From Oscheius dolichura (Eukaryota; Nematoda; Chromadorea; Rhabditida; Rhabditidae): a DNA stretch of 64,000 bases. The notes beneath the pieces are model-generated. The model was given only the letters and a program-made list of their open reading frames with translations. It did not search any database and was not told the origin of the DNA. Made by a program: the position numbers and the translations under genes. The DNA lies in NCBI GenBank assembly GCA_932521035.1, contig OW051497.1, positions 558,001-622,000 on the forward strand, written 5' to 3'. How positions within the stretch are numbered: the stretch's first letter is position 1; each line of letters starts with the position of its first letter. Shown one piece after another: positions 1 to 11,606 of this stretch.

Positions 1-276
1 AAGGTCGTACTGAAGCTTTATCAACGTTTATCGAAGGTGAATCACTAGGAAAGCATCATATCTCCCATGTGTCCATGCTGTACACCAGAAATAACAGGAA
101 GCTTTATTGTGCTTGATCGCTAGATCACTCAATAGGTGCTGGGCCAGAATTGGCCGTCTTTGGATGATGAACTCCCTTGAAAGGAGCCAGAATATTTTCT
201 CCATGTGGTAGAACCATAATAAGGTTGGTTGCAGGATATCGTACTGGAACAGTGGAGACTTTACACGGGTCGCCCA

Positions 277-1356
277 CTAAGGTTGAGTACGGCTTGCTCC
301 CTCTGACGGGGGCGAGGCCAAGGACTTTAGGATTCCCTCGAGGTTGGACTTAAAAATAGTTGAAAAAGGTTCCTCTAGTTCCCTACCAACGAATTTAGGA
401 GGTAGAGGTGGAGGTTTGTAGGAAATTTGCCCATAGCCGATGATTACCAGAGATAGTAGAGGTACAGCCGAGGTATAGGACTAAAAACGTTAAACACGGC
501 TTTGATAAAGCTTACCATTTCCTTTGGGATGAGGTGAAAAGTGCAGAAGATCTTGATAACTTCCAATACGACCACCACGAAACAGATAACAATGACCAAT
601 CCGAACAGTCGGATGGGATACGCCTTATTCCTTATTGCGCCAACGTTGCAAGCAAAGAAGATGGTTAGAATCGCTCCGAAGATGGATAAAACAGAGCCTG
701 TCTGAAAATATACCCCAAAATTTATAGTTGAAAGAAACTTACGAGTTTTAGAGGACTGAACGATAGTAGATCGAAGTAATATTCAGTTGAGACAAAGATA
801 ACTCCAAGGGATGCTCCCACAGCCATAACTAGCATATTCTTTCGCATTATACCAAAGCTGGCGATGTTTTCCTTCTTCAGAAATCTCTTATTCTCAAGGA
901 AGAGCTGACCAATTCCTATGAACTAAATATATGGTACAATGCTCGAAATATTTGAAACATACCGCGTTAGCAAGGTTAGTAGCTCCCATGAACTGAAGGA
1001 ATTCTGATCCAAGCTCACACCAACGATTGATTGGCTGTTCCAGTTCCAGAGCATTGCTCACAAGAGGAGGAATGATTGACAGAAGGTTGAATAGTGAATA
1101 CAGGATGCAGACGAACATAACGGAGCGGATTATACTTTGAGGTGCAGCTCTGGGAATCCACTTCCATACAATGTTCACCTTAAAATGCGCCCCTTTCTTT
1201 TTGAAACAGTATCCCAACCTGGTCGTTGTATTTCCGATAGATATAAATCAGGCAAGGTGCCGACACAGCACCGGTCACTGCTCCACTAATTAGCCCGGCC
1301 ATATCCAAATAAATAGTTGTTGTTGGTATAATCGTAACTCCCGATTCGAGATTCAT
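277..1356 (-). CDS. Seven-transmembrane receptor-like protein (7TM gene A)
   Basis: Five exons, complement(277..480, 516..701, 743..922, 963..1178, 1219..1356), give 307 aa. All introns are 34-41 nt and phase 0, ending in TTTCAG, TTTAG or TTTTAAG. The start is the first ATG before a hydrophobic stretch. Seven hydrophobic segments can be read: TM1 (residues about 19-41), TM2 after IPRAAPQSIIRS, TM3 around FLQFMGATNLANAF, TM4 around MLVMAVGASLGVIF, TM5 around SVLSIFGAILTIFF, TM6 around LVIVICFVVVVLEV, TM7 around AVPLLSLVIIGYGQ. The tail is short and proline-rich (KPPPLPPKF). Length and topology fit a nematode chemoreceptor-type GPCR, but I do not recognise the subfamily. The first intron uses a weak GTTGGG donor. 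Five similar genes follow on the same strand. Confidence 0.75.
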
Positions 1357-2533
1357 CACATATCTAAAACCTAGCTAGCAGGAAAATAAAAAAGACGAAG
1401 AGAGGCGGATTACAGTAGAATGACAAAGAAGTGAGCGGTCGTTCTGTAGATCATGCGACTGCTTCCTAATTGTTTCAAATAACTAGGGGGAAAGGGAACG
1501 CCCCCAAAAGTAGAGGTTGTTTACTGTGTCTGCTGAATTCTAAAAAGGTACGGTATAGATCTAGACCTCCGACGTTGAGCAGACTGAAGACAACCACTTC
1601 CGCTGATTGCCACAAGGTCGCTAATTGTACACTACCGTATATGTGCAACATTCTAGGAACGTTGTTAGGAGAGGCTTGTAATTAAACTACAAATACAGAG
1701 CATAACTTGTACGGCAGTTTCAATTGTACCAGGGAGAAGCAAAGGATCAGTTTGGGACTAAGGAATTTTTAAGACCATGACGGAACTTGCTCACTTCATA
1801 GCTTGCTGGAGCCGCCTCAGGAAAGGTTGAAACGTGCGAAAATGAGCTCGTCTCATCCAGTGGAAGAGATAGACACCATATTCAGGAGCTTTCGATGCTA
1901 TTTGAACTCTGTACATGTTTCAATATCGTTGTTTGGTCAACATTATATCTCTTTCTTTTTCACCTTTGCTTTATATTCACAATATTTTAGGTAGATGTCT
2001 TGTTCTAGGGAACCATCCAATGCCGAAATTGTCGTAAGTTACTAGCGCCGCCCTTAAAAACCAGAAGTCTACCCAGCTGAAAATTGGTATCGCTCCATGA
2101 AATTTTGCGTAGAATATTATAGAAGAACGAACGGAGCTTCACCGTGGGAGAAAGTGCCTGATGTAACTCACTTATTGCTCAACCAAATAGCTTTGTATAC
2201 CATTTATTAGCCATACACTTTGTCACACACTGTTAGTTTGAGGAGGATATATATTAAAGTTGAAGAAAGTTGATTGCATAGTTGCTAGTTTTCTGGTTCG
2301 TCTTCAAGTGTGAATCCTTCGGGAAGTGGTCCACTGTACATATTGTTCGAAACTAACCATCTCAGATGGGAAAGAGTGCAATCTGGCCAAACAACGTTTG
2401 AAGAACTGCGATTCTGAAGGATTTTATTAAATATCATTGTTAGTACAGGCTTACAGCTTCAGCGGGAGGCTCTGTAGCAAGAGCAGTTGAAGCACGGGAG
2501 GAGACAGCACCTGCTCCGTTGTCAGTAGTCCCA
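1357..2533. other. Intergenic; no supported gene
   Basis: Short open frames on both strands lack splice context, hydrophobic segments or other coding signature. I see nothing to annotate apart from the probable promoter side of the receptor gene that ends at 277. Confidence 0.4.
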
Positions 2534-2851
2534 TCAGACTGGATCTCTCCGTGGATGGGGACCTCCTCCTGAAGGTGATGTTTGAATAGTTTTTGGACTA
2601 ATGTGTACTCTCCGATCGGCTGCGGCATTTACTCTTTCCCCTTCGGGATGTTCAGAATCTTGGGGAACCGCACTTGATTCATTGGAGACAGGTTGATCTA
2701 CAATTGGTGAAGGGGCCACACTTTTCTCTTCTGGCGGAAGGGTAGGTGGGATTGCAGGAGATACCGCAGCAGTTAGCTAAAAAGAATAGTTTACGAATTG
2801 TTCAATTACCTTAAAACATCCCGAGAAGAATCCAACAACGGATGAAGTCAT
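2534..2851 (-). CDS. Small unknown protein, two exons
   Basis: Complement(2534..2776, 2810..2851) encodes 94 aa. A 14-codon first exon (MTSSVVGFFSGCFK) is spliced across a 33-nt intron (GTAATT...TTTTTAG, phase 0) to a proline-, serine- and glutamate-rich, probably disordered region. No domain is recognised. There is no signal peptide or transmembrane segment, though the first exon is mildly hydrophobic and could form a membrane-binding helix. A second 62-codon frame overlaps the last exon and is probably chance. It could instead be the tail of a larger gene whose other exons I missed. Confidence 0.4.
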
Positions 2852-3267
2852 ATCACGACAAAAATCAGGAAGCATCCTATATTTTTTCTTTATTAGTTAC
2901 TTCCTTGAAATATATCAGAAGCTATAGGAAATGAAAAATAATCCATACCCTATTACTTTTGCTCTCTTTCAGATATATTTTTATGATCAATCTGCTTATG
3001 AACCCCTAATGAAATAATGAAAAGAATGAGGCTGAGACACAATTTTCTCAATAAGAAATGTTCTTGAGATTAATTAGAAAGCGATCAGGTGGATCTTAAT
3101 CTGGAAAGAAAGAGAAAAGAATGGGGAACATGGATTCAAGCGGAAGAAAAACATTAAAAGAGCTATTAAATCAGATAATCATCTGCTCGAACAGACTTCA
3201 GACAATAGAAAAAGGGAGTCATCTCTTAAAATTTATTAACAAATCTTCTAGCCAAGAGAAAAAAAAC

Positions 3268-3841
3268 CTAAGAATAGCGTTCATAACGGTCCCTTACGAG
3301 ACGGTGTACACAACAGCAGCAAGGGTAGTTAGATCTACACCACAGACCCAGGCGGATGAGCTGCTTCTTGAAGTAACTCTTCCAGGTGGAAGGGTACCTC
3401 CACTCGTAGACCTCCTCCCAGTATTCGTCATAGTTATATGGCTTTTTGATTGACTTCTCCCACTTTCTCTTCTCTTTCAGCCATTCTCTGTACCTTGGGG
3501 AGGGAATCTCTCCCAGTTCTACGTCAGCATTTTGGGGATCTTGCTGGCCGGTGACCTTAAGACCACTTACAGCACTGTACATGAGGCTAATACCACTCTC
3601 TGGCCTCCTTGCTTCTCTCCCCCGCTTTTAAAAAAACTGTTAGAAAGTTATGAAGTGCACTTGTCCGGAAGCAAATGCTCGCATGGTTGGATTTTCCTTT
3701 TTGTGAAAGGCGCGCATTTAATAATTAGGTTAATAGATCCCCATGCTCCTGACAGTACCCTCGAACTTTAAAATAACTCACCCGATTGACGCCAGCGACT
3801 ACGAGAATCCAGACAGCCCTAAACGGCTTCAGCGCCCACAT
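3268..3841 (-). CDS. Small unknown protein with N-terminal hydrophobic exon
   Basis: Complement(3268..3624, 3782..3841) encodes 138 aa. Exon 1 (MWALKPFRAVWILVVAGVNR) ends at a good GTGAGT donor, and exon 2 starts after TTTAAAAG in phase 0. The N-terminus could be a signal anchor or mitochondrial membrane helix. The middle is rich in charge and aromatics (REWLKEKRKWEKSIKKPYNY, then YEWRYPSTWKSYFKKQ), reminiscent of small mitochondrial inner-membrane accessory subunits; that is inference only. The end is unusual, with four consecutive cysteines. A GTAAGT inside exon 2 could be an alternative donor. Family not recognised. Confidence 0.45.
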
Positions 3842-4898
3842 TTTAACCTAAAACAGGGATTTAAATAGACCAAAATGGAAAAAAAGGGGAGACAAATTAG
3901 CCTCTCGTGACAAGAAGATCGCATGTAGGCATGGAATTTGCGTGCAATTACATTGTGAATCATGACGGCGCCCAAGGGAACGCCTCTAATGGGAGGTAGG
4001 AGGAGGATACGGTAGCTGCTGCTGCTGCATCAGGAGCAGCAGCTTGAGACAACAAAGTGCAGTCAAAAATGCTCGACAGCAGTTGCAGGAGCAGATCAAT
4101 GCTGCGGGGGTACAATACAATTTCAAAAAGATTAGCTTGAAAGGAGGACAATTACCTGGAAGACTATTTGGACAGACGTCACAGATTGATCAAGACGGAC
4201 TTCTTGTGCAGTTAAACATGGTTCTAATGACCATTTAGGATAGAGATTACTGGAAATTCACAGTTAGTGAACCAACCGACCCCCTCAATAAACTTGCAGA
4301 CATCAGCTCCGGATTTTTGCTTTTTCGTGGTCGATGGAACTACATTTAGCCTGGGTAGATGTTTACTACCTTATCATTGTAGTTCGACGTCAGGGGTGTC
4401 TCGGGATATTTGTGTGACCTAGTTATCCAAGCTTCTAAGGGTTCATCGTAGTGTTCAGGCACAGTTCCGCACATTTCTGGGAGTGGGAGTCCGCCCTTTA
4501 TCTTACTTTATTTAGATCAGCCCTTACAAAATAGATATAAAATGTCAAAATAAACGTAGAGGATATATAGAACATAGGAGATCAAGATGAATATAACATG
4601 AGGCCCAACCTATGCTGGAGGAATTCAAAATGAGGGATGAAAATAATCTCTTGATTGTTAGGGAGGAATATAGACCATACAGACAAAAATAGGGAAACTC
4701 CACGGTAAACATGAATAGAAGTATACATGAAGAAACAGTTTTAGGATTAAAATGTGTCGTATAATTAAACGGTCACACGATAATAAATATACGGAGGATC
4801 TTAGAACGGTTACATATTTGGACAGGGCCTTTTAATCATGCTCGGTGGGTTTATCAGTTACGGTCGGAGCGTCCTGCTCTTTAGGGAGGTCCTTCGTC
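3842..4898. other. Mostly noncoding; one weak plus-strand frame
   Basis: A glutamine-rich plus-strand frame (about 4038-4238, containing QQLQEQINAAGVQYNF) has an ATG exon candidate at 3963, but the only in-phase joining intron would be 22 nt, too short to splice. It may be a decayed exon. Nothing else stands out. Confidence 0.25.
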
Positions 4899-7105
4899 TC
4901 ATTTCCAGTATTTGCCAGCTGGAAAAACGTCATTTCCCTGTATATGTTCAAAACTGACCGCTGGGACTTCAGCAGGACGAGCGTCAGGAGAAACAGCAAT
5001 CTCCTGGCACGATAGAGAGGATTCACACCTGTCCCCTTGATAACTGTCCAATGACATTTTCTCTGCCTCTTCTCCAGTTTCTTCCGCGCCGGTCTACAAA
5101 AGTTGCTGATTAGGGTGTGTTTGAAAACAACCTCTTCTTCCTGTCCGTTTTCCTGGTACTGGTTAGCAATATCCGGTAACTTTGTCTGGGAAGCACCTCC
5201 CTGTACTTCTGCTTCTTCAACCTCTGCAGTTTCATCTACAGTTTCCTCATGGACCACAGCGTGAACAGTAGTCGAGCATTCTCCAAATTGGTTAGCCTCT
5301 TCAATGTCAGGGTTCCTAGCCGATTCCTTGAGAAACTGTCCCCAGGAGACCATTTCACGCTCTTTCGCCTCCTTTCTCTGAACCAGTCGTTTTTTTCCAA
5401 CAAAGGAGAACAAATCTACATCTTCACGAGCCGATTCAGTCTTCATAAACTCCCAAATATCCATATCACCCTGGTCGTCATCGTCGCTGCCCTCCAAGTC
5501 GAGAATAAGGCTAGTGATTCTATCCCTAGCTGAACTGACGGGAACTAATTCGGCGTTTTGGTAGCCGGTAGAAAGCTGAATCCGATCAATTTTCTCCTTC
5601 TGGAATTGCCTACCGAATGGAAGAAAATGTCAGGCTCAGCTTCACTGGCATTAGTCACGGATGCACGGTAGGAAACTTCAAAATTATTATTATTATGGGT
5701 ATTGGGTCCCAGCAGTAGTCTCACTTTCTTCTCGTGATTACAAAGCATAAATATTATTACGATAGGGGCAGCCACTTGCACTATTCTCCCCTGAAAATAT
5801 TCAACTATCAGATATGTTACTTTTATACCCCTGGGATCAGGAATTCCGCCAAGTTGAAGAAGGCAACAAACCAATTAGCAACCATTATGTTCAAGGCCGT
5901 AAAACACAAAAACTCTATGAACTTCTCCTGGATCTGTATTAAAGAATCAGGGCAGTAGAGTAATGGATTACTATATCTGCAGTGCTCTGGTTGTTTTGTG
6001 TTTGAGTTGTGGTTCCAAAGCAGTGTGCCCCATTGACAAGAAGGCGAGCGAAGCAAAGGATCCCCACTATTCCGATGGTAACCATAATGAAGATTCCATA
6101 ATACTATGGAAGGATTTCAAAAGAATTATGGGGCTTTATCACCTTTCGGAGGAAGTGTGAATAAGCGTGCAAGAATATAAGCAAAAAGAATTTCTGTAAT
6201 CGATACCTTCTTCAATGAGAAGAAACAAAACCTACCCCGAAAACCATGGTCCTGGCGAGACATTTCTCCGAACCATCTTCGAAATATTTCCGAATAATAT
6301 CGACAAAGAAGCACAAAAGGAGCACATCGACAATCTAAAGGTTGCGAACGTCAATATGAGCCCGTTAGACCAGTTGTGAACAGTTTATGAGCCGCGATAG
6401 AGCATGCACGGATGGCCGAGCGGTCTAAGGCGCCAGACTCAAGCGACGAGCTTACCGCGAGGTTGCGGGTTCGGGTCTTCTGGTCTTCGTAAGAAGGCGT
6501 GGGTTCAAATCCCACTTCGTGCAAACATTTTTGCTTTGTTGCTTTTATATTTAGACTTTCTAGAATACAGTAAACGCTTCAAATCTCAATTTTTCAGCGC
6601 AAACCCGTTTGCCATTTGGTTTTTTAGCGCTTCGAAAGATTTTCATCGCTGTTCAACTGAGTAAAAATGAAACGTACACTTAGGACGTTGAGAGCCCTAG
6701 CAAGAACCTCCAGTGAACTTACAGATTCACTATTATCCCTGCAAATAATCCAAAAAGAACTGTTAATGACACCTACGTCATGAAGATGACCATATCCAAA
6801 GCTTGTAATAGTGCTGCAGCCGTATGCTCAGCGTAAATTGCCATAAGAATCATCCAAGGAGTAGCAAGTTTAAACCAGGGTCGCCGCCCCTATGGTAACT
6901 TCAAAAAAAAAGGAAAATATCCCACCTGGTAGCAGATACATCCTCCACAGAAGGCAATGGCCCCCGACAGGGCTACGTAGACCCAGCCATGCATCTGGTG
7001 GTACACCATCAGAGCCGTGTGGTGCGCCAGCCGAGTCCTGGGTATGATGAGAGGTAGAGTGCCAACTCCAAGGAGAGTACAAAAGAGGACCTGGCTCCGC
7101 CCCTC
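4899..7105 (-). CDS. Seven-transmembrane protein with long acidic C-terminal tail (7TM gene B)
   Basis: Model: complement(4899..5093, 5132..5599, 5659..5790, 5829..5933, 5972..6103, 6143..6193, 6236..6334, 6723..6738, 6777..6889, 6926..7090 or 7105). All junction phases agree, giving about 490 aa. TM1 is around LFCTLLGVGTLPLII, TM2 around MHGWVYVALSGAIAF, TM3 around WMILMAIYAEHTAAALLQAL, TM4 around KFFLLIFLHAYSHFL, TM5 around GIFIMVTIGIVGILCF, TM6 around FIEFLCFTALNIMVANW, TM7 around VQVAAPIVIIFMLC. A roughly 230-residue tail follows, with SDDDDQGDMD and many E residues. The start lies upstream: no in-frame ATG occurs in the first exon, and a candidate exon begins near 7233. If the GTTG-type intron 5094-5131 is not used, the frame ends at 4832. 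The 388-nt intron 6335-6722 contains a tRNA gene on the other strand. Confidence 0.6.
6406..6523 (+). tRNA. tRNA-Leu(CAA) with a 34-nt intron
   Basis: A complete cloverleaf can be drawn. The acceptor stem GCACGGA pairs with TTCGTGC and is followed by discriminator A. The D arm contains GGCCGAGCGGTCTAAGGC. The anticodon stem CCAGA/TCTGG encloses loop C-T-CAA-G-(intron)-T. A long variable arm (TCTTCGTAAGAAG) marks a class II tRNA, and the T arm is GTGGG-TTCAAAT-CCCAC. The intron sits one base 3' of the anticodon, the canonical position, and is about 34 nt. Introns in tRNA-Leu(CAA) are common in eukaryotes. The gene lies antisense inside an intron of the 7TM gene at 4899-7105. Confidence 0.93.
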
Positions 7106-7804
7106 CTGGGGCTCGTGATTTTAAGGGAAGGGCAGGATAAAATAACTTTGTTATTTAATGGAAGAGGAGTTGGTGGAGAAATTAAAGACCAAAATCCTGT
7201 ACAAGGTTCAGTCTTTGCAAAGGGAAAGAACATGATCCTTTTTGCAATTATCCGTCTGATGATCCCCCGATTAACTTTTGCAAAGAAGCTACCGTAATTG
7301 ATGTTCTTTTGGTTGAACTTTTATTCTTCTACTCGGTGAGGAAACAGACAAATTGTAGTAAAATCAGGAGAAGTTAAGCACAGAGAAAGGGAAAATGTAG
7401 TCTCACGCGAGAAGGAGAGGGGTAAGAGGATGTGGTTAAGAAAATAAAATGGAGAGAAAAGTCTAGGGGTGAAAACATATCTGAGGAATTCTACACATCA
7501 ATCGGGCTCAATGTGCAAAGAGACATCTTTGAATACAGATTAGAATCACGGTGAAATCAGGCGAAAATAAGCGGAAAAATAAATAATTGCATAAAACGGG
7601 AATGAGTAGTCAAAACATTAGAGACAGAGCTATTTAAAAAAGGTATAGAGGTGGAAATCTTCAACTCAAGTCAGTGAATCAGGAAGCAGGTGATCTGGAG
7701 GTGTTTTAGACGACTCCACCAAGCCTTTCATAGTTTCTGCGGCCGTAACGGTGTCGAGCAACGGTGACACTAAAAACACTTTAGATCTGCTCTTAATCTT
7801 GAAA

Positions 7805-8844
7805 TTACTTTTGAATACGGCAGGGTTCTCCTCGAGTAGTAAGGTAGACAACCCGACGGCGGAACGTCTTAGCCAAGATAATTCTGAGGATATAGAAAGC
7901 GACCAGAGGAAACGGGAAACCGTAGGCAACATCCTTAACAATATTATCACCCGATTTTTGTGATTTTCCTACAAAATAGTGAGGAAATCTAGCAGCCAAA
8001 TCTGCTTGAAGTAAGATTAAGTAGGAATAGCAAAAAGCCATTGCCCCGATTCTTGGTTTGTACATGTACAGAGCCTAACAATTCCCAATCTTTATACCTG
8101 TCTGAAATCTCACCGATGGGTACTCATCGTCGTCCAAGTTGTAGCTGTCAATATCCGTGAATCCAGTGTAGGCACATCTCATAGCCACAACGATTATTAC
8201 ATAAATTGGAGGAGCAACAACCTTTTATTTTTGAATTTTTGACCATTCTTCAACAAGCTTACCCAGAGGTTGACATCACGACGGTCTACAGTATGTCCGC
8301 TATATGGGATGGAGTAAATCATAACGCACAACTAAATTCGAGTCTCTCTTTTATAGTAAACCTACGATGGCCACGGAAGTAGATAGAAAAATAGTCCGGT
8401 ATCTATAAAAACAGGGAAGTCCGAAGAAGAGGAAGTATTGGCAAGCGATCTTCAATTATTTGAAAGAAGATGTATAGAAAACTAACCCCGATAAAGGTGA
8501 AAGTAGTCCCGACTTCAATAAGGAAGGTCACAACGGAAGTATAGACACTGGGCTCATACTCCATAACATTGTAAATGGTCTTCAAGAATTGGACCATGAT
8601 AAAGAAGAAGGAGGAAGCTGTATAAGCTCCGAACATTGTCCAATAATGGAACTGGGCATAACGGGTGATGAACCATTCTTTTGGAGCATACTGTAGCTAC
8701 TCATTTTTGACTTTAACTTAACCTTTTTCTTACGGTAGTAATGTGCTTCTTAGCATAGAGAACAAGGAGAATAACAAGGCACATAAGCTGGTATACTGGG
8801 ATGGAGACAGCTTTAAATATATTGAAATACACTACCCAGAGCAT
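7805..8844 (-). CDS. Seven-transmembrane receptor-like protein (7TM gene C)
   Basis: Seven exons, complement(7805..7933, 7973..8074, 8114..8221, 8263..8331, 8366..8449, 8487..8690, 8734..8844), encode 268 aa; all introns are phase 0 and about 34-43 nt. Hydrophobic blocks: the N-terminal YQLMCLVILLVLYA, then YTASSFFFIMVQFL, VVTFLIEVGTTFTFIGIA, FLSTSVAILCVMIYS, PPIYVIIVVAMRCAY, MAFCYSYLILLQADLAA, and FPFPLVAFYILRIIL. The last is followed by a basic KTFRRRVV membrane-exit motif typical of the end of a GPCR TM7. The short N-terminus and 268-residue length are at the low end for chemoreceptors. Subfamily not recognised. Confidence 0.72.
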
Positions 8845-9370
8845 GATCTAATCTGGAAAGAGGTCTTTGTGACTTGTGATGAAATGCCCTTTTATACTAC
8901 TGTAGGCTAGGTGGACTTTGAAAGCTCGTGACACATGAGGTAGGCGGAGGCTGGTGCCATCTTCAGTAATTAGTAGTCAGGTAGCCAGCAAAACAGATCT
9001 TGAGCGAAGTATAAGTGACTAATGGAATAAGGGAAAAAGTATGGGTTAATTCTGTCTCTGTGTTACCCAAAAAGAGGACTCGAAGATATCAGGAAAGTCC
9101 TGAAAGCCCTCCGAGTACCGTAAGAAATTCTCTCTTCCTTTTATAGTCCCCCCGTCATTGATGTTTTACTCTTTCAGAATATTTCATAGCTATACACATT
9201 TATTCAACTTCCGACTGTCGCAAACAATGTCTACTACAATTTTTTATTACTTACTAAAAGCAAAGGATCATGCCTGTCACGTGATTTACCTCCGACTCCA
9301 AAGAACTAGAAGAAGAACAGCTTATTATCTTGGAAATGGTTAAACGAATTAATGTCTTCGATCTCGCTCC
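8845..9370. other. Intergenic spacer between 7TM genes C and D
   Basis: No coding signature seen. It should hold the upstream region of the receptor gene starting at 8844 and the 3' region of the one ending at 9371. Confidence 0.4.
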
Positions 9371-10450
9371 CTAATAGGTAGTTGGGAGAGGGATAGTCAC
9401 CCGCCTCCCTGTCTCAGCTTGAGGGGGTTTATAAAATATTATGAGGGAACAGAAAAATGTACAAGATATCACATTTTGCAGAGGAGTGAGGGAACAATTG
9501 AGGGAATGACTATGGAAAGGATTAGACCATGACAGGGCGTTTTTGTACAACTGTAGCCAGGAGTTCACCACAATTGCTGTGAACATAGACGAGATGTACC
9601 AGGATGATGACGTGATGAGCAAAACATCGGGTACTATCGTCAACTTCCTGTAACGACAGCTGTACTTATGTTTCCAGGGAATTGAGCTAACATGGACGTA
9701 GAATCCAATAACAGACAGGGTGAAGTCCGCAAAACCAATGACAGGAGGAAGGGCAGCCATGTTCCGGACGTAGTAGAACCATTCCTAAAGAACTGATTAC
9801 CCTGATTACTGTAGGATGCCCTACAAAGTAGTTGGAAGAACCTTCAGCACATGGTCCTGCTCGGTACTTCCCAATAGCGTAGGGAACAGCGTGGAGAACA
9901 GCCAAGCCCTCGATTATTGTTACGGCTATCTGTATTTGATTGATAAATGAATATATTCTAGTTTTTTACCTTCCCCTGGTGGCCAAGAAGAGTAACAGCA
10001 GAAAGGAGAACAGTTTGTAAACAGGCCACTAATAATATGGACTTCTTTTGGAACTCTTTCAACCTGTTATGCCCTCCAGCTTCGTAGGCTGAGCACTGAA
10101 CAATAAACACCTGAACTCAAAAGGTCTCAAAAATAATAAACTACTCACAGAGGACACTTGGACTCCATGAAAGAAATCCTCAATATACCATCTATCAAAC
10201 ACGAAATTCAAAGTTGCCAGCATAGTTGAACAGAGGGTTTGGAGAAGGAAAGTTCGATAGCCAATGAGCCCCCTATGGGTATGAATCCAACGGGTACAGC
10301 TCTACAACTTTGATTCCCAAATAGGGGGCTATAATTTACCTTAACCAACAGCATAGGAATTATATAGAGAGAGCACACAAGAGGTGAGATAATGAAAACA
10401 GCCTTTACCATATCTTCAAGAAGAAGGGCCATGAAATCTTCCCAGAACAT
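9371..10450 (-). CDS. Seven-transmembrane receptor-like protein (7TM gene D)
   Basis: Five exons, complement(9371..9784, 9825..9929, 9970..10110, 10149..10301, 10340..10450), encode 307 aa, the same length as the receptor at 277-1356. Introns are phase 0 and 37-40 nt. The second exon must start at 10301 (AGCTGT...) after TTGTAG; the later CATAG acceptor breaks the frame. Hydrophobic segments include AVFIISPLVCSLYIIPMLL, FLLQTLCSTMLATLNFVF, SILLVACLQTVLLSAVTLL, VTIIEGLAVLHAVPYAIG, VIGFADFTLSVIGFYVHV, VPDVLLITSSSWYISSMF and a C-terminal NVISCTFFCSLIIFY. The last exon may hide a further splice, so the C-terminus is less certain. Subfamily not recognised. Confidence 0.68.
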
Positions 10451-11606
10451 CACTGAAACGGATTTGTACTTGTCTGAATTATTTCAGGGAAGAAAGTCAG
10501 CTGGGACAGGAAAGGTTATGAAATTGCGGGTTGAGTACGACAAACAATTTTTTCTTGTAGAGGAGCGGAAGAGGATACCGGAAAACAACAGAAGGTAAGA
10601 ACAGAGTCAAGGGCTCGTACACTTCCCCCGTATAGTCTAAGTATCTGTATAAGAAACTACAGTAGACGGATTATGAATAAGCACGGGAACGTCACAAAGA
10701 TCAAAAACGGCCTGGCTGTTATCTATATTTAAAGAGTCCCGTAGCCGATAATTTTGTCTGTTTATCAAAAGATGTGAAAGATCGGTCTACCCGATCAGTG
10801 AAATGCTTTCAAGGAAGGGGATCTAGCAGGGGGAGCAACCTAAATGAAGGGGCCCTATGCGTGGTGAGAAGAGCAAAGGTTTTTAAGTCTGATGAAGGCC
10901 CTCTTCTTTGATTGCAGAATTCCGGTTATTAGGAACACCAGAACAAAAAAGCAGGACTGGACTTCCTTCTTGATCTTGTGAGAGCATCGTGACTTTCTCT
11001 GAACTGCCTGTTGTGACGACACCCGTGGGATAATGACAGTCTTGAACTTTGACGCGACAGCTCGACCAGACTAATGACATCTGTAAGCATAGCTATTCCT
11101 GTCGGTCATTTTTGCAGAAAGTCTACGGCTCAGAACCACTTTATTGCATCAACGAGGGATCATCACAGAGTAATGGGGATCATAGGGGCGGTAGGAATAA
11201 GAGCATTCCTTAAAAGGACTCTAAAAGCCAGGCTGACGTATCCATACGCTCATAATTAGCCTTCACAACACATTGAATTCCAAAAATATGAAGACCTCTC
11301 CTGTTTTTCAAAGTGTATCAAAGCCAAACGTGGTTATTTCGTCATTTTATGTGTTTTGACTCACCCAAAAGGAATCTATACTTTGATACATAATAAACCT
11401 TCTGTGGGTCTAACTGGGGGATGAGCCATCCTCACTAGCTTACAGCAAAAGAACTATGCGACTTGGAACGACTTGGAAAAACGAGAGAGGTTGGAAATAA
11501 CTTGTTAATTAGGTAAAGGGAGTGGCTTTTTGCATTTAGTAAAGGTTACAACTTCAAGTAATTAGAGAAGATACCGGGAAAAGGGAAATGGATGGGTATT
11601 ATGGAT
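10451..11606. other. Intergenic; no supported gene
   Basis: About 1.15 kb without a convincing exon on either strand. A few short frames near 10.9-11.25 kb lack splice partners. Confidence 0.4.

Noticed and set aside
2440-2628. 62-codon frame overlapping the small gene at 2534-2851
   Set aside because: No upstream exon joins in this frame, and the overlapped frame has a proper ATG exon and intron. A dual-coding claim is not supported.
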